NCBI RefSeq assembly: GCF_016859285.1
Contig: NC_053413.1
Location: 23,118,001 to 23,182,000 of the forward strand
DNA length: 64,000 nucleotides
Reading direction: 5' to 3'
From: Xiphias gladius
Lineage: Eukaryota > Chordata > Actinopteri > Istiophoriformes > Xiphiidae
The stretch's first letter is position 1. The number at the start of each line of letters is the position of its first letter. Positions 37,273 to 47,848 of this stretch are shown piece after piece. The position numbers were made by a program, and so were the translations under genes. The notes below the pieces were generated by a model, which was given only the letters and a program-made list of their open reading frames with translations, had not been told where the DNA came from and did no database searches.

Positions 37273-40200
37273 ATGGTGAGCAGCGTTGCTCTGCGGGCTC
37301 AGATCGCCTCAGTCATCGATGCCCTGTCCAAAGCAGCCGTGGCAGAGATCTCCAAAGTTGTAGAGGACGGTATGGTGGTGCTGCGGCTGGAAATGTGTCA
37401 GCGCGAAAACGAGATCAAGAAGCTGAAGAGCAACATCGAGGTCCTTCACACCGAGCTGAGAGCAGCGCGGGGCAGAGTGACCCTGCGACCCAACGACCAC
37501 GGGAGAGATGGTAAGGCGGACCTGATAGACCACCTTTTCCCCTTGAAACAGCACCACTTCCCCCTCGGTACACTCACACCTAGTTTTTGAAGGTACTTGG
37601 CAGGTAGGTAGTTGGAGAACTTGCCTCGGGTCCTCTGTGGATTTAGCCTGTGTCAGTGTCTTCTGTCTCTTCATGTGATCCCAGACTGACTCCTTGACGT
37701 TGAGAACGAGGCTCTGTGGGGGGGGCCAGACCGCCTTTTGCAGGACTCCTTGTTCTCCTTGTCTCTGAAGACCGTTCTCGGTGAATCTGACTGTGTGTTT
37801 GGACGCGTCGACGTGCTGCAGAATGAATGTGGGATCGATCGGGCGCCTCCCTGGTCGGTGTTGCGGGACGGATCAGACTCTAAACATCTAAAGATCTAAA
37901 GTGAAGATTTTGCACAGTACTGTAGGAGCCACTAACTGTTACACTGATGTAGGATATATGACGACAAGGTTTCCTAGGGATGAAAATGCACAAACCTCGA
38001 CAGCGCCTCTGACCTCGGCGTTTGCCTTTGAGGGCGGTACCTCACCAACCTCATCACTCCACCATCTCTGCAAGGCTCTCTGTCTGTCTGGAAGGCGTAA
38101 CAAGTGCATCATGGAGCAGGACCTGCACGCTGGAACTTGATCGCAGTCGTAAACATTGCCATATAGGTGGTTGAATGTCAGCAGGACTCAACTGGCTAAA
38201 GATGTCTGGCAGTGAGCTGTACATGAGACAGGGCTCCAAATATGCCATATCTGCGTCTACAAAGAGGAACAGCAATCTTTAGTAAAAACTAATAGGAGTA
38301 TGGGGCATATTTACATAGCTTTTATAGGATGTTGACCAATACTGCTTCATTGGGTTAAGTCCTCTTCATAAAGGGATTATGTTATTTTATCTACTCTGTG
38401 TCTTGCCTACCTCCGTCCTCTGCTCTGTCTGTTCCTCCTTGTTCTTCCTCCGTTGGGTGTAGCTAAGAATTAGATGGCCTACGCAGGAAGAGCAAAAAGC
38501 CTCTAGGTGATTCTCCCCTCTTCTGTGTCTCTGCAACCATAAACAGTTGTTTTCGTCAGACGTTTTCCTTGATAAATGACTTAGCAAGTAATTGCTTACA
38601 CAAATGATTGTCAAATTTCTGTTGATCGACTCGCCTATTATTTGACTGATTCTTCCTGCACTAAATGCATGCCGACCCGTCAACAAACACCAGCCCCCAA
38701 AGTAATTTACGGATGAATTGTTGATAATAGCAGAAAGTCCGGGTTTTCCGGTGCTACCCTCATGACACCACGTTGCTTTAATTTAGTCTGAAAGGAGAGT
38801 GTCTTTCTCACCTAGCACAGCAGTCGTTTCATGTTTTTGGGAAATTGTTATTTTACAGTTTTGTAGTTTTCACCGAAACCAAGTTTCAGACACCGGAACG
38901 GTGTGAGACACTTACCGTATACAACTGAGGATGACTAAAGGTGTGCTGTCAGTGCGTTTCAGTCTCTTCATATACCCCGAGTTGTTTTTGGGATTGGGGG
39001 CGTGGTCATTACAATAATTTTCTCCTATTTCCAAATGTGTCGGAGTGAAGTTACCAACCGTTTTTGATGCACACATTTAACTATGACATCAAAAAATTAG
39101 AAGCCAAAACACTGTTCCACAACTTTATCATTGTCTTTCCACAGGCAGTCAGTGTGGCACCGGTGACGAGAGGACCTTGCTTGACAGTGTCCACGCCGGC
39201 AAGGACAACAGCAGCCTGTCCATACCTGAGGTCCAGGTTAAACCTGAACCTGTGGAACAGGGAAGGGGAGAGACCAGAGGGCTACCCGATCAGCTGGGAG
39301 AAGACCTGGCTCTATACGAAGGCAATAGTGGGCAGTGGAGGTCCACGACGCAAAATGAGACCGGACGCAACAACTCAGATTATTTACATTTGGGGCAGAA
39401 CTCTCTGTCGTGTCTCCCTGAATCTTCCCTGGACACCGGACTGGCTGTGCCCTGCAGCAGCGCCGGCGGGTTTCAGCACAGCCCGTTCAGCCGTGGGCTG
39501 CTGGGTTACAGTCAGTACCGCAACTTGTACAACACGGTACGGAGGAGGACGGTGAAGAGGTTAATGTTTAAGAAGGGCTTTATCTGTCCATATTGCGGAA
39601 AGTGTTTTGAGCGTGCCGGGCACCTCGAGAGACACAAAAGGATCCATACTGGTGAGAAACCATATCGTTGTGAGATATGTGGGAGACGCTTCAATCAGAA
39701 ATGCAGCCTCAAGGAGCACATGAAGATTCATAGAAGATGTAAGTAAAATACTTTGGATCTTTAAACACGAAGGAATAAACTTTGAGGGGAAAATGAACTG
39801 ATTTTTCTTTCTGTCAGCAACTACCTTTAGCGCTGCCTTTCAGCAAAACACTTTGTCTTCTGAAGCTCATTACAAAGAAAAACTGAAGACTGTTATACTT
39901 GGCAGTTTTCAAGCGACGGTTTGATTAAATGTACATCAAAGCAGGGTGTTGTGGCAAGAGTCTGTGAACTCAGGCAATATTCTCTGGATAGATGTCTCAA
40001 AATACATTTGAAAATGAAGACATTCTGTCCTCTGTTTTCCTGTTCAGGGAGATCAGGACCTTCGGCTGTTGAGCTGTTGGGGATTTAGTGTCTCCCTCAA
40101 GGAATCTTCAGAGGGGCAGGATTAGGATGGCTCACAGGGTTGTGGGGCATCAAATCTGGATGCCCCGAAGCCCCCGTTGAGGACCTTGAATAAAGTTTAG

Positions 40201-43200
40201 AATGGTTTAGATTTGTGGAAAAATTGATGTGGCACATTGGGTAGCTAGTTTTATTTCCTGGCGTGTTATTTTTGTCCTCCGTCTTGGAGTCTTGGCTCAA
40301 TTCACAGTTGGAAGTCTCTGGCTGTGACATTCCTCTGTCACAGTAAGCGGAGAAATAAGCAGAGAATGTGGTTTGGGCGAGACGACAGTAAATGGGAGAT
40401 GGCGGCCTAAAAGAGCCTCGCTGACCGGCGGACTCGCCTGGCTGACTTCTAAGAACACCGCTCTTTTATAGCCTCTCTGCTTCCCAGGGCCAGACTTCAA
40501 CCGGCTATGTCAGACATCTATTGGATATTAAGTACCGGGGCCTCATTTCAGTTCGTGTCCATGAAATGCAACGGTGAAACAAATTGCCCTCAAGACCTTC
40601 AGGTGCTTTCCCGCTACTCTTTAGTTCTGCTAATCTTTGCATAACAATGAGATACAAAAAGTGACAGCTGTGCTTAAGCGTTGCAGAGCCCCCAGTGGAC
40701 CAAAAAACGCATCCTGTCATGTATGCAGGCAGATGTAACAAAATACATCTTCTCAGGATTCCCCCCAGGAAGCTGTTGGTAAACCACCTGGATTCTGATG
40801 CATCTCTTTCTGTGTTCAGTGTAGTTAGCAGATGATGGCCTGAGCAGCTGTCACGCTCAGTAAATGTGGTAAATGCATTTGCTGTGTGAAATGGCACCTC
40901 TGTTCTTCTTCCCTAAAGGTTAATGTTTTAATTCATTAAACTGCACATTTTTAAATGATTTTGGAGGATTTGGCCTTTAAGGCTGTCAGTTTGTCAAAAT
41001 ATCAGCCCATTTAGCCTAATCCTAGACTAACATTGTAAATTAGATTTTTTTTTGTTTATTAATGGTGCCTCTGCTGCCACACTTGGGTGACAAGCTATCA
41101 GGAGACTTCAGATTTATTTTTGTAACAACAACACCGTGAGGTACTTGCATTTTTAAGTGGCGGCGAACAGCCTCACCATTATCCACAAATGTTCCATCTG
41201 TCGAGTTGAATCCAAAAATTCTTCCGCACATTTCCTCTCAGATGCTTTGGTGTCGTGGTTATTCTTTCAGCACGGTTCGGTAGTTTCCAGTTTTGCATTA
41301 ACAAAGAGATCTTCAGTGGCCTCATGTGCTGGGGGCTGTAGAGCTTACAGTGGATCAGAATGACAGTGCATTTTACAACTGCCCACTGCTGGAGCCCAGG
41401 ACATGAGCTGCTGTTCTTACGGGCAGCAAATTTGGAATTTGGGCAGATAAATGCAGATTGAATATTTCATTGCTTTTCCCAAGTTTGAAGGGTGATTTGA
41501 ATTTTTAATCAAAACTGACTGTCCTAGTGGTCTTTACTTCAGGCAAGGTGCCCTGTCTCTGGTATAAAACACTATGGAAAACCTATGGCATTGAATCAGT
41601 TTTCGGTGGACACGGTTTTTACGCATCAGGCGTTTGTGCGGTTGGACCAGGAGAGACCGACGTGTCGGCATGTTTACTCTGAGAGCAACCTTTGCATGAC
41701 CTGCACGCTGTATGTGGCCACAACGAATGTTTAAAAGTTTAAGGGTTAATGGTAAAAAGCTTTTGACTGCTTAGATGTATGTGGAAAAAAAATGCTTGTG
41801 ATGACTTCTTCCTACTTAAACAGGTATTCAGCCCAGACCAGTTGAAGTCCAAGTAGGCGAACAGAAGCCAATTCCTGAGGTGAATCCGTGCACTGACACT
41901 CATCGGCCTGAGGAAGAGAGCCAGACGAATGGTGAGGAGGGCCTACCAAAGAATGACGACATCCTCCCAGCACCTGTACAGGTCAAATCTGAGCCTGCAG
42001 AGGAGGATATAACACAACCACTGTTTCATGGAGAAAATGGGCAGACAAGGGAGGGAGTAGACAACCTCAGTGAGAACTTCACAGGATTTGAGAGAGACAG
42101 CCAGCAGTGGATATCCAGATTACAAGGACAAAACAACACAGAGATGAGCAATAGAGAATATCTCAGCAGCCCGGCACAGAATATCACATCCTTCCCTGGG
42201 ATAGCTCAGTTGCTCCCTGCACCAGTCGAAGCTTCTTGTAGCAACTTCCCCTTTCCAGGGAAACCATATGGGGAGCTGAAAAACAGCATGATCTCCCAAA
42301 CACCCTATGGATCGCTAGACACACTCCTGATATCAAGTGAAGCGGGCTTACATGGTATGGCGGAGGCCTCACTGAATCACCACCGACAGAGGAGAAGCAG
42401 GTCTTTTCAGGTGATCAAACCAAAGAAATGCTTCGTCTGCTCGTACTGTGGCAAGGTCTTCGAGCGCGCCGGCCACCTAGAAAGACATTTACGAATTCAC
42501 ACTGGGGAGAAGCCGTACGGCTGCCATATCTGCGGGAGGTGCTTCAATCAGAAAAGTAGCCTCAAGGGCCACATGAAGACACACAGAAATGGTAAGTGAC
42601 AAACGGTTATTTCCAGACAAGACATTGACTAGGGATGGAACTAATGATTATTTTCATTATTGATGAATCTGTCCGTTATTTTCTTGATTAACTGATAAAT
42701 CGTTTGGTTGATAAAGCGCCAGAGTAGAGTTAACATCACATCACATGCCCAAAGCCCAAGTTGACATATTGTCTGACCAACAGTCCAAAACACAAAATGT
42801 TTAGATTAATATAGTAGAAGACCAAGAAAACCAGCAGATATTCACACGTGAGAAACTGGAACCAGTGAATTTTTTAGCTTTTTTGTTTAAAAATAAATAA
42901 ATAAATAAATAAATAAAAATCTTTTTTTTTTTTTAACACCACCATTCACTAGATCTATGTCTTGCACATAAGCACAACTCTTTTATACTGTGTAAAAGCA
43001 CAAAAAAAGATATTTTGTTAACACTGTTTGCTCATTTAATTCTGTTGCCTTTTTTTCTGAAAAGGGGAGAACACAGATGTGCTGGAGGCACATCAACTGA
43101 TGTTTACAATGCCTGATAATCAACCGCTGGAGAACCTGGCAGAGCCTAAGATCGGACTGGCGGCTTTTGAGGAACAGTTGCCGGGCAGCGAGGCAGTCGG

Positions 43201-43786
43201 TGAGCAAACGGTAATGGTGAAGGTGGAGCCAAATGGGGATTTTCGGACTCTAGGTCAGGCAGGGCCTGGTAATGGCACAGGAGCACCAGACAAAAGTCAG
43301 CTGTGGACATCTGGGATAGAGACGAGTGGTGACACAGCAGAACAAACTATCTGTGTGCTTTCACATGATGTCAAGTACCACATCAGTCCTGCTGCTGGAG
43401 CAGCCTATGAGCAGCAGGGATACACATCACCAATCAAGGATCTGCCTTTTCTAGATGACAAAGAAAAGGAAGAAATGATGCACGGTGATCAGTATTCGGT
43501 GATAGGAATGCAGTCGAGAAGCTCTGATATGACTCGCACATCGGAGCTACAAGACGAACATATTACGCACGAGGTGGCTGTGAACAACTACATCGCAGTG
43601 AGTGACAGGACTCAGGGGGGAACTGCCTTTGATTTGAATATGAGCGGTTCAAGCAAACACAAGGACAACTGTGGCAGTGATGCCACCGGACAAAATTGCT
43701 TTATATGCTCAAGTTGCGGGCAAAGCTTTGATAGTTTCAGTTTATTTCAGCGGCACCAGTGTAAAAACATCACTGAGCAATCCTAA
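37273..43786 (+). CDS. C2H2 zinc-finger protein ZNF-C with repeated finger cassettes (four exons)
   Basis: The exons are 37273-37510, 39145-39738, 41824-42591 and 43065-43786. All junctions are phase 1 and the sum is 773 aa. Exon 1 opens [20 protein letters not shown] and has [14 protein letters not shown] plus a coiled coil. Exons 2 and 3 are homologous: spacer with VQVKPEP or VQVKSEP, then two fingers beginning [19 protein letters not shown] and [12 protein letters not shown] (exon 2), or [19 protein letters not shown] and [12 protein letters not shown] (exon 3). Exon 4 repeats the spacer (VMVKVEP, QLWTS) but ends in one odd finger with C-x2-C and only H-x-C. Exons 2 and 3 end at GTAAGT donors; reading on gives TAA or TGA within two to three codons, so shorter ORFs ending at 39746 and 42599 also exist. 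A named orthologue was not recognised. The joined model is an inference from phase and homology; three separate genes is the alternative, but only one first exon is present. Confidence 0.8.
42630..42935 (+). repeat. Dispersed 'gggctgcaac' element, copy 4, in ZNF-C intron 3, with an (AAAT)n run
   Basis: It has gggatggaactaatgatt, ttttcattattgatgaat and aactgataaatcgtttgg, then a short (aaat)n at about 42889-42919. Confidence 0.7.
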
Positions 43787-44854
43787 GCAAAGCTTAAGCT
43801 GAAGAAAGGCAGTAAAGGCAAATATGTGTGTTTGGCTTCATGTAATTTGCACAAAATTTTCTCCATCATTCTTACTTATTAAAAAAAAGTATTACTCTTG
43901 TTTGAGCATTGTTGGCACGTACAGTGAACACAATAGCCCTTCACTTGCGCTGTGTTGGCCCACACTGGGCTTTTGAGTGGCTTTGACAATAACCTAATTA
44001 CTGTAAGTAGCAACCAAACAAAGTCAAGTGTTGTTTTAAGTTGCACTTGAAGCCGTCCCATTTTCTGGTCTACAGCCAGAACTGTTGCTCAGATTGGTCA
44101 CTACTTTCACTTTACTGGATTTATTTTTTTTTATTATTTATTTTTTTTTTAGAGGATGGCCAAGTAACAAATGTAAAAGAAAATACTGAGGTTTTTTTTT
44201 CTCTGTTCTTGCTGTTTTCATAGCACAAGTTAAGTAAATGTAAGGTTTGGTCCAATCCAAAATGTATGATATTTTATTACTGAAGACTGTTTGGGTAATC
44301 AAATTATTTTCCACTAATCAACCAAGTAATTAGAGAGAATTTTGAGTCTACTGATTGGGAATAGATCAACAATTTTTTTTTAAATAATTGACTAATTAGT
44401 CAATAACATGGCTCAAAATGGTTTTACTTTGTTTTTTCTTTAGTGTGAGGTAGGGTTTCATGGGAAAAAAAAATCACAAAAACCTAAATCAATCAATATT
44501 TAGTGGAATTTGAATTAATACAAATACAAAAACTCGTGGCTCTAGCCTATAAACTTGAGATTTGGCAAAGGTTTTTTTTCTCTGTTCGGCTTTTTTTTTT
44601 TTTTTTTTTTTTTTTACTACGCCGTTCTCAAAAAAAAAAAAAGTCCACAGAACAATTTTGATCAAGCTCTGGAAAATATATCTTGCTGTTGCTCACCGCA
44701 TTGTAATACGCACGCCTTTATGTGGATTCACATCAGAGTACTGTATCATAAAATATGTAATAATGCCTTGTTGTCCTATTGAGGGGGGTACAGTGACGGT
44801 ACTTAAACTTTGTCGTTGAAGGTGTTAAAAGCCTGTGTTTAAAAATACTCATCA
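43787..44854. other. ZNF-C 3' UTR and AT-rich intergenic DNA
   Basis: An ATTAAA at 43878-43883 is a possible polyadenylation signal. A diverged 'gggctgcaac'-family fragment may lie at about 44260-44410. Long poly-T and poly-A tracts occur at 44590-44642. Confidence 0.35.
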
Positions 44855-45374
44855 TAGAGCCTGACCGATACATCGGTTGGCCAATATTGGCCTATCAAAG
44901 ATATATTGGTATCGGCATATATGTTGTCCGATATGTAATGATATGGAAACTGTTTTTTTTTTTTTTTTGTTTTTTTTTTTTAACAGAACATAATGCAGAA
45001 AAAGATGCTTGGGGCAATTAATCACATAATTTGTCCAGCAGAACACGCTCTGACTCCATTGTTTACAATACTCTCAGCACTGTGTGCAGCACATGTACCA
45101 GAGTACCCTTCACAGCTGAGCAGACAGCGGTGCGGAGTCAAGCGATGTCTTCACGGCAAGTTGCTTACTAGTTTGTAAAATATTTTGCTGGACAGTTAAC
45201 AAACAACGACCCCATTATTTTCCTTTTTCAATATACCTTTAATATATATGTATATTTATATAGATATGTATATATATATAAAGAAAATAGGCTGATATAT
45301 GAACATCAGAATTTTTTATGCCCTATAATCGGTATCGTCATTGGCCCCAAAAATCCAATATCGCTCGGGCTCTA
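44855..45374. mobile_element. Non-autonomous DNA element ('gaccgatatcgg' family)
   Basis: The left end is tagagcctgaccgata. The right end on the minus strand is tagagcccgagcgata, 14 of 16 identical. Inside each end are further tatcgg/ccgata phrases typical of this fish element. There is no transposase ORF. It is probably hAT-like. Confidence 0.65.
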
Positions 45375-46849
45375 ATTCATAGATATTGTATCAGATTGAC
45401 AGTAGCATCCTCATTCAAACTGAACAAACCCTGTTCTCATACAACAATGTACTGTATACCTCAAATTACCCATTGCCTTCAAAGCTGCATGTAAATGTGT
45501 CTTGATGATATCAGCACAATATTCTGTTGGTATGGTCTTTCAAATGGTAAATTTAAAGCGAATGCCGTGATTCTCTGAGTCAAGCCAAGGTTTCAGATGT
45601 AACAGACCTCCCACTAACCAAAAATGGCAACATTCTTATGTTATTCTTGGAGAAAGGCAAGGGACTACAACAAGTTGCAGCTAAATGATACGCAGGAAAC
45701 GTGTGCATTATGCATAACTAAAGAAATGTGAAATACCTCAGTGATACACAGTCTCCATAGTTACCAAGGATTTGGAGAAGTCAAGGAATTTGAGGCTTCC
45801 CTTTGGTTTCGTTATTACCTCTGACTGATATTTATTTTGTGGGATATATCTTTGCGAAGTATTCCATGGGTCAACGAAAATAACCGTCGGATAAAACAAA
45901 TTACACAGACAGTGTTAAGCATTGGAAGACTGTAATATGAAAAGCCATTCATCTGGTTGAGTAAGTTGTTATGGATGCTGAATGAACAGTGCAGTCTTCA
46001 ATGATTTGTAGCAGGTGGCTGGACTTGAAGAGGTCATTAAAATAGTTTGACAAAACTGACACTCAAGCTGACCCCACAGAGAGAGCACCGGTCCAGGGCC
46101 GCCAGGGTGACACAAAACCCTTTTATAGTACAGTGTGATGAGTGCCTACATTTTACACATGGGGAATGAAATCCCTAACCCTGCAACTGCAGTGTAACTG
46201 CCTTTAAAAAAAAAAAAAAGAATTGTCACAAAGTCAAATTTCTGTATTTTTTTATTCTTCCTTAATTTATAATGTTTTTGGTTTGCTTTAATTAGATAAA
46301 TAGATAGACAGATCAATAGATAAGATTAATAAATTGACAATATATAAATTGTCAATGCAGTGGTTTACTTCACAAGATCACTGATCAATAATTGTCAGTG
46401 TAACGCCCGAGACGCCCAATTGTTGCATGATTCAAAAGGTATCACATGACCTTTACAGTAATAGCTTATCACATTATACAGGATGATAAATTACGTCTGA
46501 AAAGATGAATATAATGAAAACATTTGACCTTCCTTGTTTAGCTTTTTGCATTTTCAAATAAATTAAAAACTCAGTTAATCGAATTGTGGAGTCTGACACT
46601 GGTTATTTTTTAATATTGATCAGTGTAAATAAATGATTGTTGATCTTTCCTGCATTACCTGCTCCTCCCTCCCAATTTTTTTTTTTTTTACTTCTCTCAC
46701 CTTGCCTTCTTTTCTTCCAGGGTTTCCACATTCACGGAAAAGGTATAAAAACCCCTCGAAATTTGTGCTAAATTGATTGTCCCTGGAGGAGACGAGGGGC
46801 CTGTAGAACAAAGTTGTCTTTAACCACTGAAATGCTAACCGGTCACTTT
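45375..46849. other. Intergenic, nothing recognised
   Basis: AT-rich with short ORFs only. No domain, splice or promoter signal was convincing. Confidence 0.35.
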
Positions 46850-47215
46850 ACAGCTGACAATTTTTGATCAATCTTACGATCAAACTATTTTCATTTGAGA
46901 TTAATCAGTCATTTAATTTTATCGATTAATTGTTTAATCTATGAGACATCAATAAAGAGCTTAAGGTGACGTCTCCGGATGTCTTGTGGTGTTTTTGACC
47001 AAAAGTCAAAAAACCCAAATCAATTTACAGTGACACATGAAAAAGAAACCGGCAAATCTTCTCATTCGAGAGGCTGAAATCTGCAACATTATGGCATTTT
47101 TTCACAATTTTTGCTCGAAAAATCACTGAGACGATTAATCAATTATTAAAATAGTTGTCGAGTAGTTTTCTGTCCGACGTGTAATCGATTAACTGACTAA
47201 TTGTTTCAGCCCTAA
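46850..47215. repeat. Dispersed 'gggctgcaac' element, copy 5
   Basis: It contains tttatcgattaattgttta, aggtgacgtctccggatgtc, attaatcaattattaaaata and tgactaattgtttcagccct. Confidence 0.7.
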
Positions 47216-47565
47216 TCTTGTCGAGGCGAATGTAGACTGCATCGGTGGTTACAGTAGGCTAGCTTTTTCGTTGTCCAAACTGGACTGGAGATGGTCCGCT
47301 TTCTTAGGATTGACCGATGCAGCCATCGGTAGGGAAATTTAAGAAGTAGAAACAATAAACCAAACGTATAGAAAAGGGCTGACCCACACGCAGCTGCGAT
47401 TTCAACTGACCCATCTGCTTTGCTTTTAGCGACCTGAGCCTGCCAGACAGCGGCCGGGGTTAATTTAACAAGGCGGCGTCACGCAATTTCGTCACTTTTT
47501 AAGGCCGTGCAGTCAATTTGTAGTTTTACCTGTACCAGCCCTCACCTGAGACTCGTGCCCCCCCC

Positions 47566-47570
<5 letters not shown>

Positions 47571-47605
<35 letters not shown>
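47571..47605. repeat. (TC)n microsatellite upstream of ZNF-D
   Basis: An uninterrupted ct run of about 35 bases, roughly 245 bp upstream of the ZNF-D ATG. It may lie in the promoter or 5' UTR. Confidence 0.9.
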
Positions 47606-47609
<4 letters not shown>

Positions 47610-47752
47610 GCCTTGTTGGTCGTGATTTCACTGCGTTTCTACTCGTGTATTTACGGGAGATCAATCCGCCACACGGAAGAAAGGTTCCGGTTAGCCTTAG
47701 CTAGAAACACACAGGGATGTAAGGTTTTCTAGTGCGTCGGTCCTTTTCGCAA

Positions 47753-47783
<31 letters not shown>

Positions 47784-47848
47784 CTAGACGGAGGGACCTT
47801 GTGTAGTGTATTTTTCCCCCCTCTGATATTATTTAAATATAAATTAAC

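Noticed and set aside
39177-39746. Treating ZNF-C exon 2, exon 3 and exon 4 as three separate single-exon genes
   Set aside because: Each starts at a good acceptor with phase 1, lacks its own ATG and first exon, and exons 2 and 3 end at perfect GTAAGT donors. The joined model is preferred, though the short isoforms may exist.
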